Assembly: GCA_019359215.1 (NCBI GenBank) | Contig: JAHHHS010000033.1 | Location: 1 to 64,000 of the forward strand | Source of the DNA: Nostoc indistinguendum CM1-VF10 | GTDB lineage: Bacteria; Cyanobacteriota; Cyanobacteriia; Cyanobacteriales; Nostocaceae | Reading direction: 5' to 3' | Length of the DNA stretch: 64,000 nucleotides | Part shown: piece by piece, positions 45,848 to 54,762 of the stretch | Numbering within the stretch: position 1 is the stretch's first letter | Layout of the letters: every line of letters begins with the position of its first letter | Program-made: the position numbers and the translations under genes | Notes under the pieces: generated by a model | What the model saw: the letters and a program-made list of their open reading frames with translations, nothing else | Told to the model about the DNA's origin: nothing | The model's database searches: none

Positions 45848-46108
45848 ATGACTAAGAACGATTTACTATCTCGAATTTCTATTGAGCCAAATATTTGTTT
45901 CGGCAAACCTTGTATTAAGCGTCATCGTATATGGGTTAGTTTAATTCTCGACCTTCTTGCAAGTGGAGAAAAAATAGAAACAATTTTGGAAGAATATCCC
46001 GGTTTGGAACGAGAAGATATTCTGGCTTGTATTGCATACGCTGCGGAGATGACAAGAGATAGCTATGTAGAAATTCCTTTAGGGTTGCAAAAGGAATCAA
46101 AAAAGTGA
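45848..46108 (+). CDS. DUF433 antitoxin, orphaned
   Basis: An 86-residue DUF433 protein from ATG 45848 (GGAGA upstream); a frame reaching back to 45713 is less likely. DUF433 is the small winged-helix antitoxin partner of PIN-like DUF5615 toxins. Seen: SIEPNICFGKPCIKRHRIWV, then LILDLLASGEKIETILEEYP and the usual LEREDILACIAYAAE. Its stop overlaps a GTG (46105) that would open the partner toxin (VNIK...). That frame then leaves toxin sequence and enters cas3 codons, so the toxin is gone. A second DUF433 with an intact partner lies at 48014. Confidence 0.82.
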   Translation: MTKNDLLSRISIEPNICFGKPCIKRHRIWVSLILDLLASGEKIETILEEYPGLEREDILACIAYAAEMTRDSYVEIPLGLQKESKK

Positions 46109-46111
46109 ATA

Positions 46112-47365
46112 TTAAACGCAGTCAAACGCCTCACTCAATTTTTTCGGGAAATCTTACAGCCTTACGGCTTTAAAGTTGGAGAGAATACAGGGCTATCGGG
46201 AAAAGGAGAAAAGGAGCGAAGTTTTGCTGCTGACTTGGTTATTGGTACTAGCACAATTGATGTTGGAGTTGATTTCAAAATCAATTTTTTAATTTTTGAA
46301 TCATCCGATGCAGGTAACTTTATCCAACGTTTAGGACGCTTAGGAAGACATGACGAATATGAAAAAGATGGTAAGATAGTTAAGTTTGAGAATTTTACAG
46401 CTTTTTCTCTAGTTCCTAACTTTTTGGTAGAACGTTTATTTAAAGGGGATACTCCACCGTTAGAAGTGAATAGTATTTGCGATCGCCCCTCTTTTCACAA
46501 TACAATTACTGAGAATTATCGACAAATTAACGATTTTCGTGGTTATTATCGTCGTTGGGGGGCTGTGCAATCATTTTGGCTGTTTTATCAGTTGAGCGAT
46601 CACACAATTAAACAACAGTATGCACAAAGCCGAGACAAGTTTCAAGAAGCCTGTGAACAATTATTTGAAACTAGTCTGAAGTCACAAGCTGGACGTATTC
46701 AAGGATGGGCGAAAGATTGGCAAGCGCTTTCTGGTAAATCAGCAAATCCTATTGCTGAGGATGCTGCTAGTTTTCGCGGTTCTAGCCCTTTGCAATGTGG
46801 TTTATACGACTTAACGGAAGCAAACGAGGCAGATAGGTTTAAAACTTACGATTTACCAGGAATTTTGGGAAATTTAGAAATTGAAATGTGGACGGAAGCG
46901 GCATTTCTACGGACACTCAAAGAAACCGCAGAACGCACCGGACAACCCATCGCCAAAGGTAGATTTGCTCATTGTCTAGCATTTATGAGGTTGCGTTCCT
47001 ACCGAGAGGAACGGCTGAACTGGAAGTTTACCTATTCTGGAAACTTGCAGCCAATTGCTGACGCTTGGAAAGTTCAAGTTTTTACAGGTGTGGAAATTTG
47101 GCAACCTGACAACTATTGGGTTGGGGAAATTAACAAACGCCTAAAAAAGGAAGGTTTGGTTTGTTACGTGATTCGCCGTCCTCTTGCTGAAGTGCGGATG
47201 CGGCTAAGGCTACCGATGAATTTTCAGATTTATGGCATCAGCGATCAGTATAGCTTTCATGATGCTACTGCGCCCTATGCGATCGCTTTTGGTCACTCTG
47301 CGCTGCTGCTGGATACGTTGGCTTATACGTTTAAAAGCAAAGGAGATGAGATATGGATTGCTTGA
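46112..47365 (+). pseudogene. cas3: Cas3 helicase (type I-D), C-terminal half only
   Basis: An open frame of ~418 codons follows the DUF433 stop without a start of its own; the first in-frame candidate is TTG 46235. Translation enters Cas3 sequence at about KRLTQFFREILQPYGFKVG, then has helicase motif V DLVIGTSTIDVGVDF and motif VI FIQRLGRLGRHD, and runs to the end GDEIWIA. The N-terminal RecA domain with Walker A and DExH (~350 residues) is absent. Type I-D Cas3 is the helicase that unwinds DNA for the HD nuclease on Cas10d. As it stands this copy cannot bind ATP normally. The junction lies near 46112-46118. Confidence 0.85.
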
Positions 47366-47366
47366 G

Positions 47367-47470
47367 GTTTCAATCCCTAATAGGGATTTTAGTGATTCAA
47401 AGTCTGAAGGCAGAGGAACGAACAGTAGTACGTTCACAGGGTATTGTTTCAATCCCTAATAGGGATTTTT
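47367..47470 (-). CRISPR. Two-repeat mini-array, inverted relative to the main array
   Basis: TTTCAATCCCTAATAGGGAT occurs at 47368 and 47447, each with a leading G and followed by at least three T, 79 bases apart. It is the complement of the conserved half of the main array's repeat (57363 onwards). The other ~12 bases of each repeat have diverged (AGTGATTCAAAG and TCGTGTTTGAGT). The array begins immediately after the cas3 stop. With ~37-nt repeats the single spacer would be ~42 bases. Confidence 0.7.
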
Positions 47471-47576
47471 CGTGTTTGAGTGCCTTAGACTTATACTATA
47501 GTGTACAGGTTTTATGCAGGGTAAAGGAGTTTCCCTGGTTAATACACTGTAAACTCTATCTACTGATCGTTATTCT

Positions 47577-47873
47577 ATGCAAAACCAGAATGCCGACCCC
47601 CACCTGACCAACCTTATACTGAATGCCGATTTCGACCATCTCAACCAAGCACTGACTCTACGCCTATTTGGTGAAGTCCGTGAACATCGTCGTCGCATTG
47701 ATGCCTTAGAGGAAAAATTAGACTTATTAAATGAATATATATTGCAAATAGTTGACAGTCAGAATGAGCAAATTGAGGAGTGTAAGGGTTTAATACTGAA
47801 TTGTATTAGACACAAGGATAGTGAAATTGAAAACCTACAAGGTCTAGTAAATATTTACTGCCCACTAGATTAA
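47577..47873 (+). CDS. Small coiled-coil protein, unidentified
   Basis: A 98-residue protein from ATG 47577. The N-terminal part is LNADFDHLNQALTLRLFGEV and the rest is a long amphipathic helix (EHRRRIDALEEKLDLLNEYI, then a glutamate-rich continuation to ~85) that predicts a coiled coil. The last codons (YCPLD) run into a 72-bp direct repeat, so the natural C-terminus may have been different. No family recognised. It lies between the mini-array and the toxin-antitoxin pair. Confidence 0.5.
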   Translation: MQNQNADPHLTNLILNADFDHLNQALTLRLFGEVREHRRRIDALEEKLDLLNEYILQIVDSQNEQIEECKGLILNCIRHKDSEIENLQGLVNIYCPLD

Positions 47874-47975
47874 AATGCTGTTTGCAGTGTACACCCGACT
47901 TGTAATCAGAAGGTCATCAGTTCAAATGCCTGCCCACCAGATTTAGACTGCTCTGCCGTTTGAAGTGTACACACC
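47858..47975. repeat. Direct repeat pair (period 72) with an embedded tRNA-Thr-like fragment
   Basis: CTGCCCACTAGATT (47858-47871) recurs as CTGCCCACCAGATT (47930-47943), and each is followed by a similar run ending GTGTACAC (47887, 47966). Between them, 47894-47940 resembles the 3' half of a tRNA: CTTGTAA as an anticodon loop (anticodon TGT), AGGTC variable segment and GTTCAAAT as T-loop. Stems are badly mismatched, so it is at most a decayed tRNA piece. Confidence 0.4.
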
Positions 47976-48013
47976 ATACATAAAGCAATTTACTGTTACT
48001 ACGCAGATAAACC

Positions 48014-48256
48014 ATGAACGAGCAACAATTTTTGGAAAGAATCACAGTCAACCCCAAAATCTTTGGCGGTAAACCAATTATTCGAGGTCGCCGCCTAGCG
48101 GTTGAACATATTTTAGGGATGCTTGCAGCAGGAGATACTATCGAAACCTTGCTAGAAGCTTATCCCTGGTTAGAACGGGAAGATGTGCAAGCCTGTTTAA
48201 TCTACGCGCGGAGGCTAGTTGGTCATGAGCGAATTGAACCATTATTGATAGAGTAA
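48014..48256 (+). CDS. DUF433 antitoxin
   Basis: An 80-residue DUF433 protein: ITVNPKIFGGKPIIRGRRLA, then EHILGMLAAGDTIETLLEAYPWLEREDV in typical register. It binds and neutralises the DUF5615 PIN-like toxin encoded 6 bases downstream and probably represses the operon. It is the same family as the orphan at 45848, but the two differ too much to be a recent duplication. Start ATG 48014. The pair sits inside the gap between the cas3 fragment and cas10d, so it is probably an insertion into the CRISPR locus. Confidence 0.87.
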   Translation: MNEQQFLERITVNPKIFGGKPIIRGRRLAVEHILGMLAAGDTIETLLEAYPWLEREDVQACLIYARRLVGHERIEPLLIE

Positions 48257-48261
48257 GCAAT

Positions 48262-48621
48262 GTGAAAATACTGCTAGATACTTGTGTGTGGTTTGGAGTG
48301 CGTACCAATTTACTTGCTGCTGGCTATGACGTAGTTTGGACTGGAGATTGGTCAGAAGACCCAGGCGATGAGGAAATTTTAGCAACTGCTTACCGTGAAG
48401 GTCGAATTTTAGTAACCCTTGATAAAGATTTTGGAGAGTTGGCGATTGTACGGGGAAACCCTCACTCTGGCATTTTGCGCTTGGTTAATCTCATCACTAC
48501 AGAGCAATCAGTTGTCTGTCTGCGAGTACTTCAGCTTTATGGTGATGAATTAGCATCTGGTGCAATTGTAACCGCCGAATTAGGTAGGGTAAGAATTCGA
48601 CCAGCCGCAAGCGATAACTGA
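48262..48621 (+). CDS. DUF5615 PIN-like toxin
   Basis: A 119-residue PIN-like (Mut7-C-type) protein, start GTG 48262. The acidic residues expected at the nuclease site are seen in KILLDTCVWFG (first Asp), WSEDPGDEEILATA and VTLDKDFGELA, and a C-terminal beta segment ends GRVRIRP. These proteins are presumed RNases that are toxic when free of the DUF433 partner. The coding space to the antitoxin is only 5 bases, as usual for such pairs. It appears intact. Confidence 0.87.
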   Translation: MKILLDTCVWFGVRTNLLAAGYDVVWTGDWSEDPGDEEILATAYREGRILVTLDKDFGELAIVRGNPHSGILRLVNLITTEQSVVCLRVLQLYGDELASGAIVTAELGRVRIRPAASDN

Positions 48622-48663
48622 AAAATTCACAAATTTCAAAAAGCAATGGCATAAATTCCTGCT

Positions 48664-49683
48664 ATGAGTAACCCCATTTCAGAGGATTACAGATATTTGC
48701 TAATGGAAATAAAACAGCGTATTCGTTCAGCCCAGTACGAAGCACTAAAAGCAGTTAATCGGGAAATGATTAACCTCTACTGGGACATTGGACAGATAAT
48801 TGTTACTCAACAACAGGGTGCTAGCTGGGGAAAATCCGTAGTAGAACAGTTAGCAAAAGACTTACAAGCAGAGTTTCCAGGAATTAGCGGATTTTCTGCT
48901 GCTAACCTCTGGCGGATGAGGCTTTTTTATGAATCATACGTCAACAATGAAAAACTCGCACCAATGGTGCGAGAAATTGGATGGAGTCACAATCTGGTCA
49001 TTGTAGAGAAATGCAAAGATGACCTAGAACGGGAATTTTATATCAGAATGACTCGTAAATTTGGCTGGACAAAGAATGTTTTGATTCACCAAATTGAAAA
49101 TCAAACCTATGAAAAGACTCTGTTAAATCAGACTAACTTTGATAAAACTGTTCCAGCAGAAATCCGTAATCAATTAAAACTAGCTGTCAAAGATGAATAT
49201 ACTTTTGATTTCTTGGAACTAGCAGATGAACACAGTGAACGACAGCTAGAACAGGCGATTTTGGCAAGAGTTGAACCATTTTTGCAAGAAATGGGTGGGC
49301 GGTTTACTTTTGTTGGCAGTCAGTATCGCTTAGAAGTTGGCGATAAAGAATTTTTTATTGACCTGTTGCTGTATCACCGCCAATTAAAATGTCTAGTTGC
49401 GATTGAGTTAAAAACTGGAGAGTTCCTACCTGAGTATGTGGGAAAAATGCAATTTTATCTGGCGGCTTTAGATGATTTATCTCGATTCCCAGACGAAAAT
49501 CTCTCAATCGGAATTATTCTTTGCAAATCCAAGGATAAAACTATTGTTGAGTATGCACTGAGAGAATCGAATAAACCAATTGGTATAGCAACTTATAAAC
49601 TGTTTTCTACGTTGCCTCAAGAACTAAAAAATCAGCTTCCGGCTCCAGAGCAAGTTGCCAAGTTGCTAGAAGGCATAGAGTGA
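48664..49683 (+). CDS. YhcG/DUF1016 family PD-(D/E)XK nuclease
   Basis: A 339-residue protein of the YhcG family. The N-terminal DUF1016 helical domain has NREMINLYWDIGQIIVTQQQ, and the C-terminal PD-(D/E)XK domain has FFIDLLLYHRQLKCLVAIEL then KTGEFLPEYVGKMQFYL, giving the Asp, the Glu and Lys of ELK and a following Gln. Family members are linked to restriction and DNA recombination or repair loci. It overlaps the GTG that could open the cas10d frame by four bases (49680), so it seems to be cotranscribed with the Cascade genes. It is not a usual member of type I-D loci. Confidence 0.88.
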   Translation: MSNPISEDYRYLLMEIKQRIRSAQYEALKAVNREMINLYWDIGQIIVTQQQGASWGKSVVEQLAKDLQAEFPGISGFSAANLWRMRLFYESYVNNEKLAPMVREIGWSHNLVIVEKCKDDLEREFYIRMTRKFGWTKNVLIHQIENQTYEKTLLNQTNFDKTVPAEIRNQLKLAVKDEYTFDFLELADEHSERQLEQAILARVEPFLQEMGGRFTFVGSQYRLEVGDKEFFIDLLLYHRQLKCLVAIELKTGEFLPEYVGKMQFYLAALDDLSRFPDENLSIGIILCKSKDKTIVEYALRESNKPIGIATYKLFSTLPQELKNQLPAPEQVAKLLEGIE

Positions 49684-49700
49684 AAAAATGGAGTTTGAAA

Positions 49701-52700
49701 ATGTCTAATGATGATTGGTTATCAGGTGATTTTGGTTTTGATGGTGATTCTTCAGACCGTACCATTGAAACCGAAGGCAAATTATTAACACTCAAGCTAT
49801 TACGAGAAGCAATTCAGTCTCAAAATCCTGATGATAAGGTAATGGCAGACTTTGGTGAGTATGTTTTACCAAATCTGTTGCGGATAGCAATTGGGGTAAC
49901 GGCGAAAGGCGGTAAGTTTTTTGATGAAATTGACCAACAGCGAGAAGCTGAAGGAAAAACTAAAGTCAGACGAGATAACGCTGCTGATCAATCGCTGAAC
50001 ACACACTTACTCAATGGATTATTCCCAGCTAATTTAATTGAGAAACGTTTAGAAAAACTCAATACCACAGTGCAGCGAGTGGTTAAAGAGCGAGAACGGC
50101 GTTTGGGAATTGCTGGATTTATTTTACATGATTTTGAAAAGTTTCCTGATGTACCTGAAAACTGCCGCAAGCTATCGCTAACAGAACATCGTGAAATTAT
50201 TGATAAAAAAGTTCACCAGTTAGGACTAGATAACTTTATAAATCCAGAAAATCCTGAAGCTTATCCTGAGTATCTAGATGATTTGTTGTGCATGGCTTAT
50301 AATGCTAAACGTCGCTGGGATACTAACTGGAATTTTTCTGAGTTTGGCTTGAATCCTGTTCTCAAAGACCGTACACTTCGCAGTTTATCTGATTTAACTT
50401 GTTTAGCTGATTCTCTCGCCTCAATTGTTAAACATCCCCAAGATGCAGAACATCCTAGACTCAAAGAAATCATCCACAGCCTCAGTGATGGACAATTAAA
50501 ATTTACCTATCACAGCATTGCTGAGAATCGTGGTGTTTTAACTAATGTGGTGAATAATGCTTTAATTCAGGCTCATACTAGTCTCAATACTGATGAGCAT
50601 ACCTACTATGAACCTTTGTTATATCTGCCAACAGGCGTAATTTACTTAGCTTCGCGCAATGCTCCAACTATCTCGCCAGAAGATTTACCAGACCGTGTAG
50701 TTAACAGTATTAAATCGCTTTGTGCAGGTCAATTACGCCTCAGACAAACAGGGTTTGGTAGAGATGGCAAAGGCATGAAATATGCCGAATACTACAACTT
50801 ATTTTTTAATGATATAGGCTTGATGAAAGTAGCCTTAGATGCTACATTACGCATCTTAAACCCTAATAAAGGCTCTGTTGCTAAAAGTCGCAGCGAAAAT
50901 CTGAACAAGTTTCAGCAACAAAATGTTTTATCTGCTGATTATGACTTCACATTTGAAGACGATATCCGTATTGACCAAATAGCAGAGTTTGGTGATTTAG
51001 TTAGCCGGAAGATATGGGAAGAGACAGTTAATCGCGTTGATTCTGCTCGTAAGAAAGATAAAAAGCTGCCAGCAGTTCCAGATTTTGATTTAACTCACAA
51101 AGTTGCAGAATTTTGGAATTTAGCAGAATATTTACCCCAAATTAGAGAAATTCAACGCATTAATGAAAGTCTCAAAGAAAACAAGTTAAAGGGAAATACG
51201 GGAGGAGTACCTTATGAATGGTATTATCTGGCGGCTAAATATTTAGAACATCATCCAGGAATTGAAGATGTACGCGAAGCTTGTCAGCAAGTCATTGACT
51301 ATTTGACAACCTTAATTTCTCCGATAATTTCTCAGTATGAATTGCCTGATGGTTGGGATGATTTAAGGCTTTGGGTAAAACGAGTGGTAATGTTACCAGG
51401 CACTAATAAAGAGCCATCTGTTAAAACTCAAGTTGAAACATTTCTAAATGAGTTAAGTAATTACAACGGTGCGAAAAAAGCAGGGCGAGGGAAACAATTA
51501 ATCTGCTCAATTTCTCATTCTGCTTACACGGTTACTGAGCAAATGGAATCAGCAGTTTTATTTACGCCTCAAGTTTATACAAACAAGCAAATGTTAGGAG
51601 GTTCTAACGCTAAACGCAATATCTCCAGTATTGCAGGTGTAGAGATGATGCTGAGGCAAATCTTAATGAATCAAACTCAAGCTGTAGGTAAGCGATTTGA
51701 AGATGGGAAATATCGATATCTCTATTTTTATCCTACTTATTACTTTACTCCAGAGACTAATAAGTTTTTGCAGAAAGCATACAATGGTATTGCTCAAACT
51801 CGCTTTGATACGAGCGTTCGCAATCATTTTATCAGTAAAGATTTACAAGCGGATTTGGGGCGCGATCGCTACCAAAGTGTAGATAGTTTCTTAATTGATG
51901 AAAACCTCCAGCGTGACAAGGATCGCACCTTTAAACTTTCCTATCCTCCAGACCAGCCTTTAACATTTTACTTCATGGCGCTCCCCCCAGGAAGAGACAG
52001 CACCGATACAGAATCTTGGGTAATGCCAACTTGGTTAGCGTTTGCTTTTCCGATGATTTTAGATGTTAAAACTGTAGTTTCTGAGTCACCTATTCCACCT
52101 TTTAATGATGGGGCTGAATTTGAGGAAAGCGTTTTCCTTGATAGTGCGCCTCATGCTTTCCGTGCTTTAGTAAGGCGCGATCGCTTCCGTCTTGACTACA
52201 TTCTCGAAGGCTGGAATGAAAATGGTATCCAATACCCAGCACCTTTAAATGTGCTTACCGCCGCTTACGCCATTCATTTAGATGTGAATGCACGACAAGG
52301 TAAGTCTGGTTACGATGCCAATTGGGGGAGATTTACAGAACTGGCTAAAGATTTTGAAACCAGTCCTTTGTACGTCTTTTCTTATCTCAATCGCTGGGTG
52401 CGTAATCAGGGATCGGAAACAGCACGAATTGAAAAAATCCGGCTTTATGCCTATCATTTTTATCCTTGTTTTGACCCTTATGTGAAATATGACACTAATA
52501 TGGAGCAATTAATTGTGGGAGAAGTATCAAGTCTGAATCATCCTAAGAAATTAACAGATTTATACCGCAGATTTTACCGAGCTAATAAGCGTTATAATCC
52601 TAAATCTAATGCTGTGTTAAAACCAGTTGATATTGCGGCTGAAACTATACTCAAAGCTGAGTCAAGTGTGTTTCAGGGAGAAACATTAGTTGTGGCTGTT

Positions 52701-52991
52701 GCAGCAGAAGTTTTTAAACTCATGGATCGCGTTCATTCTTCTACTGCTGAAGGACGTTGGATCATGAGCAAACGAGAAGAAGAACGGCAAGCTGTTCTAG
52801 ATTTTGCCAAGTATTTTGTAGTGGAGGTATTTGATAACTCATTTGCAGGCGATCGCGCTCGTTTGGCAGGTCGTCAACTCAACTTAATTCGAGATACCTG
52901 TGAATTTCTTTATCGTCTTGAAGATGACAAAGAAAATGCAGGAAAAAATGAAAATCTTCCTGCAATAGATGATGTTAATGAACCGGAATAA
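49701..52991 (+). CDS. cas10d: Cas10d (Csc3), type I-D large subunit with HD nuclease
   Basis: A ~1096-residue Cas10d, the large subunit of the type I-D effector, which in this subtype carries the HD nuclease normally found on Cas3. The HD signature FILHDFEKFPDV is near residue 135-145. Other recognisable stretches are KGMKYAEYYNLFFNDIG, VPYEWYYLAAKYLEHHPG in the middle, and the C-terminal alpha bundle with AVLDFAKYFVVEVFDNSFAG. The polymerase-like GGDD is not evident, as expected for Cas10d. ATG 49701 is preferred; the frame also allows GTG 49680, which overlaps the YhcG stop. The frame is intact. Confidence 0.93.
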   Translation: MSNDDWLSGDFGFDGDSSDRTIETEGKLLTLKLLREAIQSQNPDDKVMADFGEYVLPNLLRIAIGVTAKGGKFFDEIDQQREAEGKTKVRRDNAADQSLNTHLLNGLFPANLIEKRLEKLNTTVQRVVKERERRLGIAGFILHDFEKFPDVPENCRKLSLTEHREIIDKKVHQLGLDNFINPENPEAYPEYLDDLLCMAYNAKRRWDTNWNFSEFGLNPVLKDRTLRSLSDLTCLADSLASIVKHPQDAEHPRLKEIIHSLSDGQLKFTYHSIAENRGVLTNVVNNALIQAHTSLNTDEHTYYEPLLYLPTGVIYLASRNAPTISPEDLPDRVVNSIKSLCAGQLRLRQTGFGRDGKGMKYAEYYNLFFNDIGLMKVALDATLRILNPNKGSVAKSRSENLNKFQQQNVLSADYDFTFEDDIRIDQIAEFGDLVSRKIWEETVNRVDSARKKDKKLPAVPDFDLTHKVAEFWNLAEYLPQIREIQRINESLKENKLKGNTGGVPYEWYYLAAKYLEHHPGIEDVREACQQVIDYLTTLISPIISQYELPDGWDDLRLWVKRVVMLPGTNKEPSVKTQVETFLNELSNYNGAKKAGRGKQLICSISHSAYTVTEQMESAVLFTPQVYTNKQMLGGSNAKRNISSIAGVEMMLRQILMNQTQAVGKRFEDGKYRYLYFYPTYYFTPETNKFLQKAYNGIAQTRFDTSVRNHFISKDLQADLGRDRYQSVDSFLIDENLQRDKDRTFKLSYPPDQPLTFYFMALPPGRDSTDTESWVMPTWLAFAFPMILDVKTVVSESPIPPFNDGAEFEESVFLDSAPHAFRALVRRDRFRLDYILEGWNENGIQYPAPLNVLTAAYAIHLDVNARQGKSGYDANWGRFTELAKDFETSPLYVFSYLNRWVRNQGSETARIEKIRLYAYHFYPCFDPYVKYDTNMEQLIVGEVSSLNHPKKLTDLYRRFYRANKRYNPKSNAVLKPVDIAAETILKAESSVFQGETLVVAVAAEVFKLMDRVHSSTAEGRWIMSKREEERQAVLDFAKYFVVEVFDNSFAGDRARLAGRQLNLIRDTCEFLYRLEDDKENAGKNENLPAIDDVNEPE

Positions 52992-53038
52992 ATTCTTCTA
53001 GAATTAAACAACTAGTAAACAATTTTTTGGAGAAAATC

Positions 53039-54055
53039 ATGGCAATTTTAAAAACTGTTGAATCCAAATTATTTCAAGCTGAGATTCCTTACAAACCAAT
53101 GGGTAAATATGTTCATTTTTTGACCATTCGCATTACTGAATCTTATCCTCTATTCCAGACAGATGCAGAACTGAATAAAGCACGGGTAAGAGCAGGAGTA
53201 AAAGACAAAACCACAATTAGCCGTTTGTCAATGTTCAAGCGCAAACAGTCTACACCAGAGCGTTTAGTTGGTCGGGAATTGCTGCGTAACTATGGATTAA
53301 TGACTGCTGAAGAATGCGAATACAACGTGAATTTTGCAATGGATAATCCTGATTGCATCATTTACGGTTTTGCTATTGGTGACTCTGGCTCGGAAAAATC
53401 AAAAGTTGTGGTAGACACGGCATTTTCAATTACAGCTTTTGATGAATCACACGAAACATTCACCCTCAACGCACCTTATGAAAATGGTACGATGGCTTCC
53501 AAGGGTGAAAATGGTTCTAAACCTGGTGAAGTTACCAGTCGAATTAATCAGCAAGACCATATTAGACCGCAAGTTTTCTTCCCTAGTATTGTCACATTGA
53601 AAGACCCCACTGAAGCTAGCTTCCTTTACGTTTTTAATAATATTTTGCGAACTCGTCACTATGGAGCGCAAACAACCCGTACAGGTCGCGTTAGAAATGA
53701 GTTAATTGGTGTTGTATTTGCGGACGGAGAAATTACCAGTAATCTGCGATGGACTCAAGCAATATATGACCAAATGAAGGCTAACAACACTATAAATCCA
53801 CCCGATCCACTAGATGAAGATGATGTAATCACTGCTGCTAAGAATGCTATTGAGGCGTTAATGGCTGATGAGTTTATTGTTCATACAGATTTCATTGGTG
53901 ATACTTTTGTATCCCTAATTAATGAAGTCAAAACTTTAACAGGAAGTGAGAAAGGAATTCAGGCAATTTTGCAAAAAGCTGATGCGGAAGCTAAAGATTA
54001 TGCCAAAAAGCATATCAGCAAGAAGAAAACTGCTGCTAAAGCGGGAAAAGAGTAA
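53039..54055 (+). CDS. csc2: Csc2 (Cas7 of type I-D)
   Basis: A 338-residue Cas7-family backbone subunit that coats the crRNA in the type I-D complex. The start ATG 53039 has GGAG six bases before it (MAILKTVESKLFQ). Family stretches: GKYVHFLTIRITESYPLFQT, then RVRAGVKDKTTISRLSMFKRKQ, and QTTRTGRVRNELIGVVFADG near residue 225, the RNA-binding region. The C-terminus is lysine rich (KKHISKKKTAAKAGKE). The stop overlaps the csc1 start (TAATG), so translation is coupled. The frame is intact. Confidence 0.93.
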   Translation: MAILKTVESKLFQAEIPYKPMGKYVHFLTIRITESYPLFQTDAELNKARVRAGVKDKTTISRLSMFKRKQSTPERLVGRELLRNYGLMTAEECEYNVNFAMDNPDCIIYGFAIGDSGSEKSKVVVDTAFSITAFDESHETFTLNAPYENGTMASKGENGSKPGEVTSRINQQDHIRPQVFFPSIVTLKDPTEASFLYVFNNILRTRHYGAQTTRTGRVRNELIGVVFADGEITSNLRWTQAIYDQMKANNTINPPDPLDEDDVITAAKNAIEALMADEFIVHTDFIGDTFVSLINEVKTLTGSEKGIQAILQKADAEAKDYAKKHISKKKTAAKAGKE

Positions 54056-54762
54056 TGGTGTTTATTTATCGCTGTCAATTGGAGTTGCACGACAGCCTCT
54101 ATTTCGCAACTCGTGAAATCGGGCGATTGTATGAAACAGAGCCAATAATTCATAATTATGCTCTCTGTTATGCACTTGGTTTAGTTGATAGCCAAATCTA
54201 CTCTACTACCGTTGCTGAAGAACATTCTTATCGCTATTTTTGCCCTGAACAAGTACCAAAATATGAGGAGCATTTAACATCACTCAATCAACAAGGAATT
54301 TACGTAACTCCGGCGCGATCGCTCAATCATTCTTCCATCCTCAAAACCTGGAAGTATGCTAACAATAACTACCACGTTGAAATGGAGAAAACACAGAAAA
54401 ATATCCCCAGTTTTGGCAGAGCAAAGGAAATAGCCGCAGAAAGTCTATTTGAGTTTTTTGTCATATCTCAAAAAGAACTCAAACTAGCAAAGTGGATTCG
54501 CTTGGGTAAATGGATGAGCAAAGCCGAAGTAACGGTTGAACCATTACCGAAACATAAAATTTCTGAAGGTATATTCACTTGTACACATCCATTAAATCCT
54601 TTAGATGTGATGTTCACTAATCAAGTTATTAGCTATGATGTTGTGAATATGCCTCCAGTTAGCTTAATTCAGAATGTCCAAATGCGAGGTCAATACTATC
54701 AATTTGATGGCATTAAAAATTTAAAAATTCCAGTTCGGATAGAATATCGGTTTCGGAATTAA
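54055..54762 (+). CDS. csc1: Csc1 (Cas5 of type I-D)
   Basis: A 235-residue Cas5-type protein that caps the crRNA 5' handle in type I-D Cascade. Seen: the N-terminal RAMP strand VFIYRCQLELHDSLYFATRE, LYETEPIIHNYALCYALGLV and the C-terminal SLIQNVQMRGQYYQF. It begins inside the csc2 stop codon. The opposite-strand gene at 54763 ends at the very next base, with the two stops back to back. The frame is intact. Confidence 0.92.
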   Translation: MVFIYRCQLELHDSLYFATREIGRLYETEPIIHNYALCYALGLVDSQIYSTTVAEEHSYRYFCPEQVPKYEEHLTSLNQQGIYVTPARSLNHSSILKTWKYANNNYHVEMEKTQKNIPSFGRAKEIAAESLFEFFVISQKELKLAKWIRLGKWMSKAEVTVEPLPKHKISEGIFTCTHPLNPLDVMFTNQVISYDVVNMPPVSLIQNVQMRGQYYQFDGIKNLKIPVRIEYRFRN

